From Diphasiastrum complanatum (lineage: Eukaryota; Streptophyta; Lycopodiopsida; Lycopodiales; Lycopodiaceae): 41,725 nt of DNA. The stretch spans positions 1 to 41,725 of the forward strand of contig MU835112.1 of the NCBI GenBank assembly GCA_029204225.1, read 5' to 3'. Below are positions 21,354-31,560 of this stretch, in pieces. The notes under the pieces were generated by a model. That model had not been told where the DNA came from and made no database searches. It saw nothing but the letters and a program-made list of their open reading frames with translations. The stretch's first letter is position 1. Each line of letters starts with the position of its first letter. Both the position numbers and the translations under genes were made by a program.

Positions 21354-21667
21354 TGTCGGAAATTGAGAGGAAAGACAACGGAAGCTTGAGCGTAGGCGTG
21401 TAGGATCAGAAATACAACAGTTAGCAGCAACAATATTCAAGATGAATCATTTAGACAAATTGCGCAAATTAACAATACAGTAGTGAGACTAGAAAAATTG
21501 CACTCTGATTAATATCAACAGTGAGTACAATGCTTGAAGTGATAACTTCAGCTTGATTGTTGAGCGTGATTACACTGGCTACAAATCACTTTGATAATAA
21601 TGAAAACCCTTGATAAAAATTTATCTTAGTTTGATTCAGCTTGTAGTATATATTTACAAGTGTCTTT
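21354..21667 (-). repeat. Copia-2 5' LTR, proximal part
   Basis: Begins TGTCGGAAATTGAG next to the primer site. A TATA-like stretch (minus strand AAATATATACTAC) lies at about 21644-21656, so the insertion at 21668 landed just upstream of the presumed promoter. The distal part should continue at 25268. Confidence 0.8.
21663..21667. repeat. Target-site duplication TCTTT, left copy
   Basis: TCTTT just before the LTR start TGTGAGAAATT; identical to 25263-25267 after the second LTR. Confidence 0.9.
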
Positions 21668-22487
21668 TGTGAGAAATTGGCAAAGATCTAGCTTGGTATT
21701 TTTTATGATAGAAGTTTGTAAGTGAATCTCACATGTGTGGAGGATGTTCCCACATGTGGAGAATTGTAAAGTAAATCAAAATGTTTGATATAGGGGTCTC
21801 ATAGAATTTCATAGTCAAGCATTTAGGTGTAGGATGTTGATAGGGTCAAATTTGGCATAGATGGCAAATTATCCATTTCCACTTGTAATGCCAATATTGA
21901 GCCAAAATAGAGCCAAACTTGTGCCAATTAGAGTGTAGACAAGTGTCATGCTTTTGTTTGATGAAGCTTAAGAGGTCCAATAGGATTTAGAGGTGGAACC
22001 TTGTGAGGTCCAATAGAAAATTGAGGTGTGCTTGAATATAGTCCAATAGAATTTAGAGGTGCATGGATCAATGGTCCAATAGGATTAAGAGGTGGCAAAG
22101 TGTGATCCAATCATAGTTAAGCATAGTGGTAGCTCATGAATCTATTAGTATCATTGTACTCCTCCTTTTGGATCTAATTGATTTTGAGATTGAGTGGATT
22201 TTGAGTGTCAGTGAATTTCTAGCTTTCTCTCTCTACCCGATAGCTCATCATGGTTTTTCTCTCTCTACCCGAGGAGAGCAGCTTGTTTTTACTTAGAATA
22301 CTTTTGGAACACTTCCCACACGTGTGAGTGAGAGTTGGAAGTGATTGAATGCATGTAGTAGTGTGTTTTTGCCATAGAATCAAAGATAGATCTTGAATCT
22401 CAATCTAGTCTTGATCTTGGTGCATCTACACACCTTAGGAGATCACAAGTACATGTAGTGGACAATCCACACGTGTAAAATTCAACA
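21668..22487 (+). repeat. 5' LTR of the young element (820 bp)
   Basis: Starts TGTGAGAAATTGGC and ends ATTCAACA. Between 21974 and 22115 it has five degenerate units carrying GTCCAATAG or GATCCAAT, several followed by ATTTAGAGGTG: a CCAAT-box-like array. Two copies of CTCTCTCTACCCGA are at 22229-22270. Confidence 0.95.
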
Positions 22488-22500
22488 TGGTCTCAGAGCC
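22488..22500 (+). promoter_or_regulatory. Primer-binding site of the young element
   Basis: TGGTCTCAGAGCC follows the LTR end CA at once. It matches the initiator tRNA-Met site TGGTATCAGAGCC with one change (A to C). Confidence 0.88.
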
Positions 22501-23243
22501 TACCTAAGGTTACCATGCATTTTGATCCATTTGAGTGAAAACTATTCATCAATCTTGAGCTAGAAATTGTCAAGGCCCATTTTCCTAGCTATCTTGTTCA
22601 ATTTTGGATCAAAAGAGATCAAAAGGACATTGATTGGGTCTGACCTAGTACTGTACGGAATCAGGTGCTCAGACATGTGTGAGGAACATCCAATTTCAGT
22701 TTGGGAGTCTCTTTCATGTTTGATCCAAAAATCTTGCTAGATAGCTTGTTTTGAAGCTATTTTTGTCTAGTTTCTGATGCAATCAGTTTCATTCCATTTG
22801 GTTGAGCCAATCAAAAGTTATAAGCTTTTGAAGAGGGTTAGGTAAGGCACCTAGACCTAGGTGGACACATTTGGTTTGGTCAAAAGATTGCTTGTTTGAT
22901 CCAAAATCACAGTTGAATGCTTACCAATCTCATCTATATGTGATCTAGGCACTGTTTTGAGATCTTAGCCATTTTGTTTCATGCAATATCATTGTATTTG
23001 AGTCAAATTTGGTTTCTTAGTGTATTTCACACGTGCTAAGAGTGTTTGATCCTAACTTTGCCCATACTCCATCATTTGATGTGAAGTAGATCTAGTTTTG
23101 GAGAGATTGAGATAGCTAGTGAGAATCATCTCACAGTTTGTTGCAAGATCTTGCATAGGAGATGGTAGCACACCATTATTGGATCCTATAGTGAGAGAGA
23201 AGCAACATTTTTTTTTCATCACTTTTATTTATCTCCACTTTAC
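22501..23243 (+). other. Untranslated leader of the young element
   Basis: About 740 bp without an open frame of note. TTTGATCCAAAA-like words recur (for example near 22728, 22890), but no longer repeat was found. Confidence 0.6.
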
Positions 23244-24236
23244 ATGACTTCAATGAGTTCATACTTGTTGCAGCCAAGTGAGAGATTGTCTACTTCCAAT
23301 TATTCAGTATGGAAGTTGAGCAAGATGAAGCCTAAGGTTGATCACCTTAGTGAACTTGGTAGTGCTTGCTTTGAACATATTCCCTTGGAAACAAGAAGGA
23401 AGGATGATCCAAGCTCATGGATCATGATTGGATACTCATCCATCAAGGAGGCCTTTAGTGTCTTTACACTCTCTATTTCAAATGTGATCGTGAATAGAGA
23501 TGTCATATTGCATGAAGATTCAATATTGGAAGTGGCCGAGATCAAGGCTTCTCAAGAAGCATCACAAGTTATCCTTTTTGAAGGTATTCAAGTTATGATG
23601 GGGCCAATGTGTGAGGAGGAGTTTCTTCTTCATATGATTTCAAGAAGATTTTCAAGATGCATGGCCGAGTCTTTATGGCTCACCTTACATGGCAAAGAGG
23701 GGCATCTTTCATGTTGTATCTACTACAACACATTCATATATGCTTCTCTTCCTTTGCTTGAAATGCTATCTTGCTTCATTGAATTTTTTGGATCTCAAAG
23801 TTCAAGAAAAGCTATACTAGTTATGTATGATGCTTATGATATGGACATGTTTCTTGTCATTATTGACTTAGATGTGTTTCCAATACTTTTTGAAAGCAAG
23901 ATATTGTATTGTCAAAAGTATGCTCTTGGTTCTAGTAAGAACAAGATTGAGCTTGGTACTCACTTTTTTGAAAATCATGTTTTCACATGTTTTGAGGCAA
24001 ATTGTAAACTCCTCTTGAGATTAAGTGAAGCATCCAAAGTGGACACTTACATCCTTGAGAGAGTAACTAGCCTAAAAAAGATCAAGATAGTCTTTGATAT
24101 CAAGATTAGATCCATCATGGATATAGTTCATTGTATGTGGACTAGTCAAGCTAGAAAGCATAATCTTGATAATCATCATTGTTCAAGTGGAACTTTCAAG
24201 GCAAAGATCATCATCAAGCATGGAGGAAGCCCATGA
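23244..24236 (+). CDS. Chimeric ORF: gag start fused to Copia integrase C-terminus, then unknown
   Basis: An uninterrupted 330-codon ORF from the first ATG after the leader. Residues about 11-27 (PSERLSTSNYSVWKLSKM) look like the start of a Copia gag (LDGSNYSVWK). Residues about 29-92 (KPKVDHLSELGSACFEHIP, SSIKEAFSVFTLSISNVIV, NRDVILHED) match the C-terminal end of a Copia integrase (KPxVxHLRxFGxxxFxHIP...NRDVxFxE). The remaining 240 residues, rich in Met, Cys, Phe and Leu, are not recognised and include hydrophobic stretches such as LPLLEMLSCFIEFF. The joint around residue 28 looks like an in-frame internal deletion of gag to integrase. No zinc knuckle, DSG or YVDD is present, so it has no replicative enzyme activity. 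Whether it is translated is unknown. Confidence 0.6.
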   Translation: MTSMSSYLLQPSERLSTSNYSVWKLSKMKPKVDHLSELGSACFEHIPLETRRKDDPSSWIMIGYSSIKEAFSVFTLSISNVIVNRDVILHEDSILEVAEIKASQEASQVILFEGIQVMMGPMCEEEFLLHMISRRFSRCMAESLWLTLHGKEGHLSCCIYYNTFIYASLPLLEMLSCFIEFFGSQSSRKAILVMYDAYDMDMFLVIIDLDVFPILFESKILYCQKYALGSSKNKIELGTHFFENHVFTCFEANCKLLLRLSEASKVDTYILERVTSLKKIKIVFDIKIRSIMDIVHCMWTSQARKHNLDNHHCSSGTFKAKIIIKHGGSP

Positions 24237-24442
24237 TAATAGTGGCATATTGGTGGAGCACTCTTCAAAGGCATTGGCAAGAGATCTCTACCAAAGACAT
24301 CTTATCATGGATATGGTGAGGGTGCTGCTATGATGGATCCCTTGGCTGATCTTCACTTCTTATGCATACCAAAGGATCCACTCAAAAAGATTTACAAACT
24401 TCTCAAGTGATCTAGTACCTTTCCAAGCTATTTTTTGAGGAG
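24237..24442 (+). other. 3' untranslated part of the young element
   Basis: About 200 bp between the ORF stop and the 3' LTR; only a weak purine stretch (TTTTTTGAGGAG) precedes the LTR. Confidence 0.6.
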
Positions 24443-25262
24443 TGTGAGAAATTGGCAAAGATCTAGCTTGGTATTTTTTATGATAGAAGTTTGTAAGTGA
24501 ATCTCACATGTGTGGAGGATGTTCCCACGTGTGGAGAATTGTAAAGTAAATCAAAATGTTTGATATAGGGGTCTCATAGAATTTCATAGTCAAGCATTTA
24601 GGTGTAGGATGTTGATAGGGTCAAATTTGGCATAGATGGCAAATTATCCATTTCCACTTGTAATGCCAATATTGAGCCAAAATAGAGCCAAACTTGTGCC
24701 AATTAGAGTGTAGACAAGTGTCATGCTTTTGTTTTATGAAGCTTAAGAGGTCCAATAGGATTTAGAGGTGGAACCTTGTGAGGTCCAATAGAAAATTGAG
24801 GTGTGCTTGAATATAGTCCAATAGAATTTAGAGGTGCATGGATCAATGGTCCAATAGGATTAAGAGGTGGCAAAGTGTGATCCAATCATAGTTAAGCATA
24901 GTGGTAGCTCATGAATCTATTAGTATCATTGTACTCCTCCTTTTGGATCTAATTGATTTTGAGATTGAGTGGATTTTGAGTGTCAGTGAATTTCTAGCTT
25001 TCTCTCTCTACCCGATAGCTCATCATGGTTTTTCTCTCTCTACCCGAGGAGAGCAGCTTGTTTTTACTTAGAATACTTTTGGAACACTTCCCACACGTGT
25101 GAGTGAGAGTTGGAAGTGATTGAATGCATGTAGTAGTGTGTTTTTGCCATAGAATCAAAGATAGATCTTGAATCTCAATCTAGTCTTGATCTTGGTGCAT
25201 CTACACACCTTAGGAGATCACAAGTACATGTAGTGGACAATCCACACGTTTAAAATTCAACA
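24443..25262 (+). repeat. 3' LTR of the young element (820 bp)
   Basis: Same length as the 5' LTR and differs at three positions: ACGTGTGG versus ACATGTGG, GTTTTATG versus GTTTGATG and CACGTTTAAA versus CACGTGTAAA. Confidence 0.95.
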
Positions 25263-25267
25263 TCTTT
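25263..25267. repeat. Target-site duplication TCTTT, right copy
   Basis: Immediately after the 3' LTR; equals 21663-21667. Confidence 0.9.
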
Positions 25268-25410
25268 TAAATATCTTACAAGCATTGAATGCTATTTACG
25301 CCAGTCTTTATGTATGTACAAAGTAGGTAACTGCCGTTGGGATATTTAGCTGACCAACTGTTTTTAGGGTTGATGATAAGTTGGCGATGTCGGTCTGTCA
25401 CTATTGCAAA
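25268..25410 (-). repeat. Copia-2 5' LTR, distal part (inferred)
   Basis: By the target duplication this sequence continues the LTR interrupted at 21667. There is no second LTR of Copia-2 in the window to confirm it or to fix its right end, which is set only roughly. Confidence 0.45.
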
Positions 25411-25974
25411 AGAACCTGAAAAACCCGAAGGTGCTCTCTTGAATATCAACAAATGAAACTCAAAAGGAAATCACAAAGATATGGAAACAATCTAGCCTCT
25501 CCTTTTTCTCTTTCTACCAAATCCTAGAACATAGAATGTTGATTTCTAGATCACAATAGATCTAAACACAATATGATGAACTTTTGCTGACACCTAAGAT
25601 TGAAACACACTGTTGGAAAAGTCCAACAACTTAAAATCAAGAGACACTATCAAATTTAGGGTTTCTCAAAAAATGCAAATTATTGAATCAAGCAAAATCT
25701 ATATGCAAAAGCTAGAATCTAGATATCTCATCTAATAGAATGTAGCATCCACAATTATAAGTAGTTTTTGTCTCCACATTCCATTAAGTGGTTTCAAAAA
25801 TCTGTCACCTACAAGTGTTTTGAACTAAAATGAATTTAATATCACAAGGATCCAATCATTATACTTGAAACTACAAGATTTGAACAAGTAACACCTCCAA
25901 ATCCACATAGAATTTATGGCGCCCTCAAGTCAACCTCTAGATTTGGAAAATATACCAAATTTGGCCTGAAACCT
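25411..25974 (-). other. Probable leader of the minus-strand LTR element at 25987
   Basis: AT-rich and without coding similarity. Because the primer site of the LTR at 25987-26634 points this way, this should be the leader of that element, cut off on the left. Confidence 0.4.
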
Positions 25975-25986
25975 ACTCTGATACCA
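25975..25986 (-). promoter_or_regulatory. Primer-binding site, initiator tRNA-Met type
   Basis: Minus strand TGGTATCAGAGTAGG directly after an LTR end TTTTTCACA. Confidence 0.88.
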
Positions 25987-26634
25987 TGTGAAAAATCAGA
26001 TCCAAAATACATTTAATGGATCAACAAGGTCTTAGCCAAATTTGGTTGCACATCTAGAAATAGTTAGAAGAAAGAAATCACTACTTTATGCATGCTAGAA
26101 CTTAGAAATGCATAATGATCAGATCATAAACACTTAGATATGATTTAGTACTGTATCTGTCCATACAAAAGCAGTACATTAATTATTGTCCTTCACACGT
26201 GTGGAAGCAAGATCTACAAGAAAATCAACATTCTACACATAGAAAACCAAGATATGAAGAGAAATACACATGAGATGGACATAGAATCATAAGAGATGAA
26301 TTCTCCACATCAAAAGAGACTACAATGATATTTTCTCCATTTTTGATACTGCTATTTATAACTGCTCAAATGCCATTTGGCCACTTGCCCTAAACTTGCC
26401 CTAAATGGTAATTTCTTGGTATCTCACCAAATGACCTAGAAATTCTAGTCTAGATGCAATGTATCAAATTAGCCAATTAGAATGGGTCTAAACTCGACCT
26501 CATCTGCTTATCTACTTGCCAAAAATAGTACAAACACTATTTAGGCCTTTATTAGAACCTATCTCTAAGTTGATATTTCAACTTGGCCTCAAAATTGCCA
26601 AATAAAAAACCAAACTAGTTGAGAATTTTTCACA
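25987..26634 (-). repeat. 5' LTR of a truncated Copia-type element (648 bp)
   Basis: Plus strand begins TGTGAAAAATC and ends AATTTTTCACA, giving a perfect 10-bp terminal inverted repeat with TG...CA ends. A TATA box (minus strand TATAAATA) is at 26353-26360. No partner LTR lies in the window. Confidence 0.82.
26353..26360 (-). promoter_or_regulatory. LTR TATA box
   Basis: TATAAATA on the minus strand, about 370 bp from the inner LTR end, a usual place for a Copia LTR promoter. Confidence 0.5.
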
Positions 26635-27989
26635 TCTCTTGGGTTGAGGAGTGATCTCTCTTTCAAATTATCTATGTGACTATTGATTTCTTGGAAATTA
26701 GCTAACTATACTGCCTTTAGAACCCTCACTGATCCATCCTTCACCTGTAAAAACTTTTACCTGGCTTCTTGAAGTGATAAGATATCATTATAAACCATAT
26801 ATTAGAGAGGCGAAGGTTCCTGATAAAAAAAATCTCAAAATTTCAAAAAAAATTGTCGCATTTGGTAGTGACTTGACACACCAATTACTCGCTCGATCAC
26901 ACACAAGTCGTATTGTTTCGTGTTGGTTGTTAGTACAACCCTCCAGATGCCCTAGACCCCACCTGCACCCAACACCATCGTTGCCAATTATCACATATTA
27001 TTGATACCATCTACTTCGTGACATCGTCCAATTTTTGTGATCATCACCATTTGAATATGTGAAAACATCCATCCATCCATCCTTCTTAGCAATTGTCCAA
27101 TTGTTTTCTAGTGTCATCAACCATTTGCTCTTAATTTCATCATCCTACTTGAACATACATCCATTCAAACCACCAATCTCCATTCAACATCATCCAAACA
27201 AGATCCACTCAGATCCATTATTGCCATAAAGCCTCCATTTCTTATTAAATCTACATAGTGAATGAAATTGAGAGATCTAGTTAAAGAGAATCTACAAATA
27301 ATCCAGAGCTACTTCAAGTAGCAACAAAACAAATCTAGCCAAACTAGCAATTTCCAATGGATCTGTATCAGATTCTTGTAGATCTATGGTCAAGCAGGCA
27401 AGATCTACGGTGAAGTTGAAGTTGAAGTTGAAGTTGTTTCCAATGTCCTTTATAGGAGTAGCTTTATAGTGGTTCTTTAACCAAATAGCACATGAATGAT
27501 CAGACTGAGAAGTGGTACAAGTGACACTGATCACTAGATTTAAGCCACAAGAATTTCTAAAAGACCCATTTCTCTTACTAAGCAAAATCAAGATGGTGAA
27601 AAGAGAAGGATCAAAAATTATATCCAAAGGACTAAACACCTATGCATTCAAAAAATTATTGTATTTTTTCTTTGGTTGATGTGTTATCAAATATATCTGT
27701 TTTTATGACATATTCCAAAAGAATATTAGAGACCAAGCACACCACAATATTTATTGCATGTTGGCTTCATTTTGACTTTTTTGTTTTTAAATGAAAGATG
27801 CAAATACTGTATTAACATAAATGATTAATGAAAGATGCAAACAATGTATTAACATAAATGATTAAAATCTATTACAAAAAAATGATAAAGAATTGAAATA
27901 CTTATATTCAACATAGTTACTATATGATAATTCATTAACTACTTAGATGTAGCTTTTAAAAATATGATTTGAACTGCAAACATTTCTCA
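26635..27989. other. AT-rich sequence, no gene recognised
   Basis: Contains a CATC microsatellite (about 27067-27082), four tandem GTTGAA hexamers near 27413-27440, and a 37-bp tandem duplication at 27791-27827 and 27828-27864 (two mismatches). A 115-codon minus-strand frame at 27292-27639 overlaps the hexamer repeat and shows no known motif. Confidence 0.5.
27791..27864. repeat. 37-bp tandem duplication
   Basis: Two adjacent copies starting ATGAAAGATGCAAA and ending TAACATAAATGATTA, differing at two positions. Confidence 0.9.
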
Positions 27990-29600
27990 CTTGGGACTAT
28001 ACCTTCAAGTGTTTTATCCATCGACAAAGATGACCATGTCAAAGCTATTGAAAACAAAATCATCGGTCAGAGTTTTTGTAGTTAATCAAGGAGTAAGCTC
28101 AGAAAGGATAAGGGAGATAGAGAGGTGGTGTAACTCAATAATGCATGCCAAATCTTTAGCAAAAAGTTGGAGGCCAAGTGGAACGCCTCAAAAAATGTAA
28201 CTTGTCTAATGCCACAAGAGACATGAAAGATGGGGACAAAACACCCAAAAAGAATGGAAGAGGAAGCAGAAGCAAAAAAGAGCACTGACAAAATCAGTAA
28301 TGTAATCAGGCAGTCTAAAAGAAGTGTAGCAAGGGCGAAGATAGTTCTAGCTAATGCGGTCGAAGATTTCATTGAAGTCAATCATAAGCAAAAGAGCCAG
28401 ATAATTAAACCAGAGGGAGGAATCAATGGCTGACCAAACATTCAGGATGTTATAAAAAAGGGATCTACCTTTGACAAAGCCAGCCTGGGTTTTGGAAAGG
28501 TGGGAGGGGAGGGGAGGAGCAATTCTTCTTGCTATGCCTTTTGTTATGATCTTATACAAGGTGTTGGGCATAGTTAGAGAGCGATAATCAGATAATGTCC
28601 TGAGAAGCTCAGTTTTGGGAACTAGTTTAATAAGTCCTTGAAACAAAGACATAGAAAAGGAGCCCAAGGACTGAGCATTAGTGGTAGCTAAAAGGAGAGA
28701 GGGGCCAACTATATTCCAATGGGCAAGAAAAAAGTCTGGGGTGATGCCATCAAGCCCGAGGGTTTTGTCTCTATTAATGGCTTTAAGGGCAAGATGAAAC
28801 TCTTCTAAAGCTAGTGAAGAGGAGAGGGAATATGATTCATTAGGAGAAAGTGGTGAAGACAAAGAACAGTAAGAGGGGAGATCTAGTCGAGAGGACATTG
28901 GAGGGTATAACCACAAGAAATGATTAAAGAAGGCTGAGCAAATGGCTTCATCAGGGTTAGGAAGAGGGGTCTCATTTATAAAGAGACTACAAGAGTCTTC
29001 CCTTCTAAATTGTGCTTGGAGTTTTCTAAAATGAAAGAAGAGGGAAGATCAGCATCTCTCAAACAATTAAGATGGAATTTTTTACAAAGGATGGCCACTT
29101 TGGATTGGTCAATGATTCTCAATGAGGAGGAAGCTTCTAAAAATTTGTCATCTCTGAGTGAAGGGTTAGTTGAACGGGCCCTATCCAAGGTAATAGAGGA
29201 GAGAGTTTGTTTGAGAGAAGATTCCAATCGAGTGGTAGAAGATGTAATTTGTCGCCCATGCTTCCGGGTGAAGGAGTGCGTGCACTCAATAATGTCATGA
29301 AGGTTCACAAGGGAAGAGATAATCGAAGCAAGAGCAGGACATAGAGTCCTATTCCAAATAAGGATATTATTCATAATCGAATGGCGTTTATGGGAAGAGA
29401 TTTAGGTGAAGGACAACCAAGAGGTGATCAGAGAGAGGAAAAGAGGGGATGGTGCGCAGGAGAAATTGCTTATCCAATTGCCATGACTGGAAAGGTAGAA
29501 TCTGTCTAGTCTGGCAGAAGTGTAGAACGGAGGGAGGCAACCATTGTTCCATGTGTGGAGACGAGGAGTGTCAGTAAAGCTAAAACCTTCTATTAAGTAG
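27990..29600 (-). pseudogene. LINE (non-LTR retrotransposon) ORF2 fragment: endonuclease end and reverse transcriptase
   Basis: Minus strand, 5' to 3': the end of an APE endonuclease (about 29590-29400: DTPRLHTWNNGCLPP, SARLDRFYLS, then a SDH-like LITSWLSF), a linker at 28976-29374, and the RT at 28347-28916: DKTLGLDGITPDFF, LVPKTELLRTLSDYRSLTM, NTLYKIITKGIARRIAP and SKTQAGFVKGRS, followed by LLMIDFNEIFDRIS (first catalytic Asp region). Further left, CGIRQ and ALASNFLLK-like words in another frame fit the GxRQG motif. The YADD box is not clearly legible. Such enzymes nick DNA and prime cDNA synthesis at the target. Both ends are missing and there is no poly(A) tail, so it is a fragment. Confidence 0.83.
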
Positions 29601-30944
29601 TTAGAGTACTCTCATTGCCATCCAATATAAATATATAACAACTATATATAAGAGCACAAAGAGATTACTTTCAGTGATGGCAATTATTTTAGATTTGCAG
29701 AATTATAGAAAGTATATAGTTCACAAAAAGGCTAAGACAACAAAGACAAAATTATAGAAACTCTGATAACATAAAGTAGTTAAGACTCAAGCATACACTT
29801 TCATGGGCATTGATATCACTCTTATCTTACTCATGAAAATTGTATAACACAAAGATCAAAGCTAAAGAAAGGTGACGAGGTCTACACAAACATTAAAAAA
29901 TGAGCATTCAAACAAAATGAGAATCATGAGTTGAAATATGTTGTGTATAGCTTTTTAACTTATCCATAAGGTGGAAGACAATATTTCAGAAAAAATCTTC
30001 TTTATTGTTTGAGAGTACACAAAGTTATTTAAGTTTCAAATCCTCAACATTTTTATATCTAGTTTATTCAAGAAAGGTAGAGCCCAAAATCAATTCACAA
30101 AGATCCATTTTTGTCAAACACAATGAAAATAAAAAACAAGGACATACACTTTGGCATGCAATTGAAAATCATTTTTTGTTCTACTAGAGAGCTTATGGTC
30201 ACTGGTGAAATTAAACCAATTAAGTCGATGAACATCATGTGAACTATCGATAGATAGTCAAGTTAATCATATATGGTACATATGAGTTGATATGTACTAC
30301 TTCAATTGATGAAAGTCCTTGTGTAAACCATCAATGAATAGTCGAATCAAGAATATATGATATTTATAAATCAATATCTACCCTCAAACTATGTATATAG
30401 TCAAATTACAACTTATGTGCACTAATATTGGATACTGGCTACTGTATCATATGAAGTGATTTTAAGCTAACTTAAGACTATCAAATTCATATAATCCATC
30501 AATCTAGATAATTGTGAACATAGGTTGGAAGAGTTTACTTTGAAGAAATGCAATCTCTTTATAGCTAGGATTCGTGAACCACATGAACTTTGATCAAATT
30601 AAAATTCCTCTAGAATATTTACCATATTTCATTATCTACTTTGTTATCCACTGCTATTCTACAAGTCACGTCCATAGAAAGTCACATAGATATTATTTAA
30701 TGATTATCTTATGTTGAGTACAAAAGAGAATTTATATATATGAAGCATGGATATCAAATGATTTAGAAATATTTTTGATAGTTTTTCTTAAACTTGTGTG
30801 GGTACATGAATTTGAATTTTTATTGACATATACTTTTATCAAATATTTATTTAGATAGATCTTCTTTCTATATTAATATTTTTAGATGCAACTATCTTTG
30901 TGACATCTAGACATGTTGAATTTTAGTGTTTCAATTTGAGAACA
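29601..30944. other. AT-rich sequence, nothing recognised
   Basis: No coding similarity, LTR boundary or tandem repeat of note in about 1.3 kb. Short reading frames are consistent with chance in AT-rich DNA. Confidence 0.5.
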
Positions 30945-31560
30945 AATCAAATTTTTTTGAGTTGTTTGTTATCAATAAACGCTGCTTCTTGTACTTATGC
31001 TTTCCTTTGGCTAGCATTGCTTGCTCTTCTGGTGAGGATTGTCAAGGTTTCACTACTTATCACCCCTGCTCCTCCTGTAATAGGATATTGTGAAGGTTCT
31101 CGAACGTTGGTAGCCTCTCCCTCGAAGCAATGCCTCTTGCAAACATTTGAAAATTTTTAGACAAGCCATTCATAGCTGTGTGGACAAGCTCAACATCTCT
31201 TATTGATTCTCGAATAGTTGTCAACTGGTCTCGTAGCTCCTTAATTCGCGTGAAATAGGACCCTGTTCCTTCATTCTCCTCCATGCGAACACCTATGAGT
31301 TTGGTCCTCAAAATCATCATTCGAGAGGGGTTCGCCATTTGAAACTGTGTTTTGAGTGCCTTCCAGGTGCCTCTTGTTGTCACAGACTCACTAGTATGGG
31401 CAATGACATGGTGCTTAGTAACAATGTCCCAGAGCTCCTTGTCCATGAAAATACTCTTCATTTTGAATTTCCAAATGCTATAATTGAATACTCCATCCAA
31501 TTTGCTGGCTTCTCCTAGCACGGATTCCCCTAATCCTACCATTTCGCCAAAAATTGCTTC
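30945..31560 (-). pseudogene. Copia gag (third minus-strand Copia element)
   Basis: Minus strand: an open 160-codon frame at 31060-31542 starts MVGLGESVLGEASKLDGVFN, with YSIWKFKMKSIFMDKELWD (Trp kept), TRGTWKALKTQFQMANPSR, GTGSYFTRIKELRDQLTTI and ENLHNILLQEEQG, a UBN2-type gag. After a stop and frame change, EEQAMLAKGKHKYKKQ-like sequence continues to about 30945 and then breaks off before a zinc knuckle. No pol follows. It belongs to another family than Copia-1/2, judged by its different sequence. Confidence 0.82.

Larger units (their letters stand above)
18855..21667 (-). mobile_element. Copia-2: truncated Ty1/Copia element
   Basis: Minus-strand element related to Copia-1 (similar gag, protease and primer site). 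It retains 5' LTR, gag, protease, integrase and only the first residues of RT (EPTTIFEAMSN near 18870), after which it is cut off. Its 5' LTR begins at 21354 and is interrupted at 21667 by the younger element at 21668-25262. Confidence 0.85.
21668..25262 (+). mobile_element. Young non-autonomous LTR element (3595 bp)
   Basis: Two 820-bp direct LTRs (21668-22487 and 24443-25262) with perfect TG...CA ends, a perfect 5-bp target duplication TCTTT and a primer site at 22488. I count three differences between the LTRs (near 21770, 21960 and 22475), about 0.4 percent, so the insertion is recent. The 1955-bp interior lacks protease, RT and RNase H and carries one 330-codon ORF. It must be mobilised by enzymes from another copy, in the manner of LARD-type or deletion-derivative elements; its ORF suggests a Copia origin. 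Confidence 0.93.

Noticed and set aside
23342-23545. Minus-strand frame opposite the young element's ORF
   Set aside because: Shadow of the plus-strand ORF, which shows clear integrase similarity.
27292-27639. 115-codon minus-strand reading frame
   Set aside because: Overlaps a GTTGAA hexamer repeat, has no known motif and no neighbouring element it would belong to.
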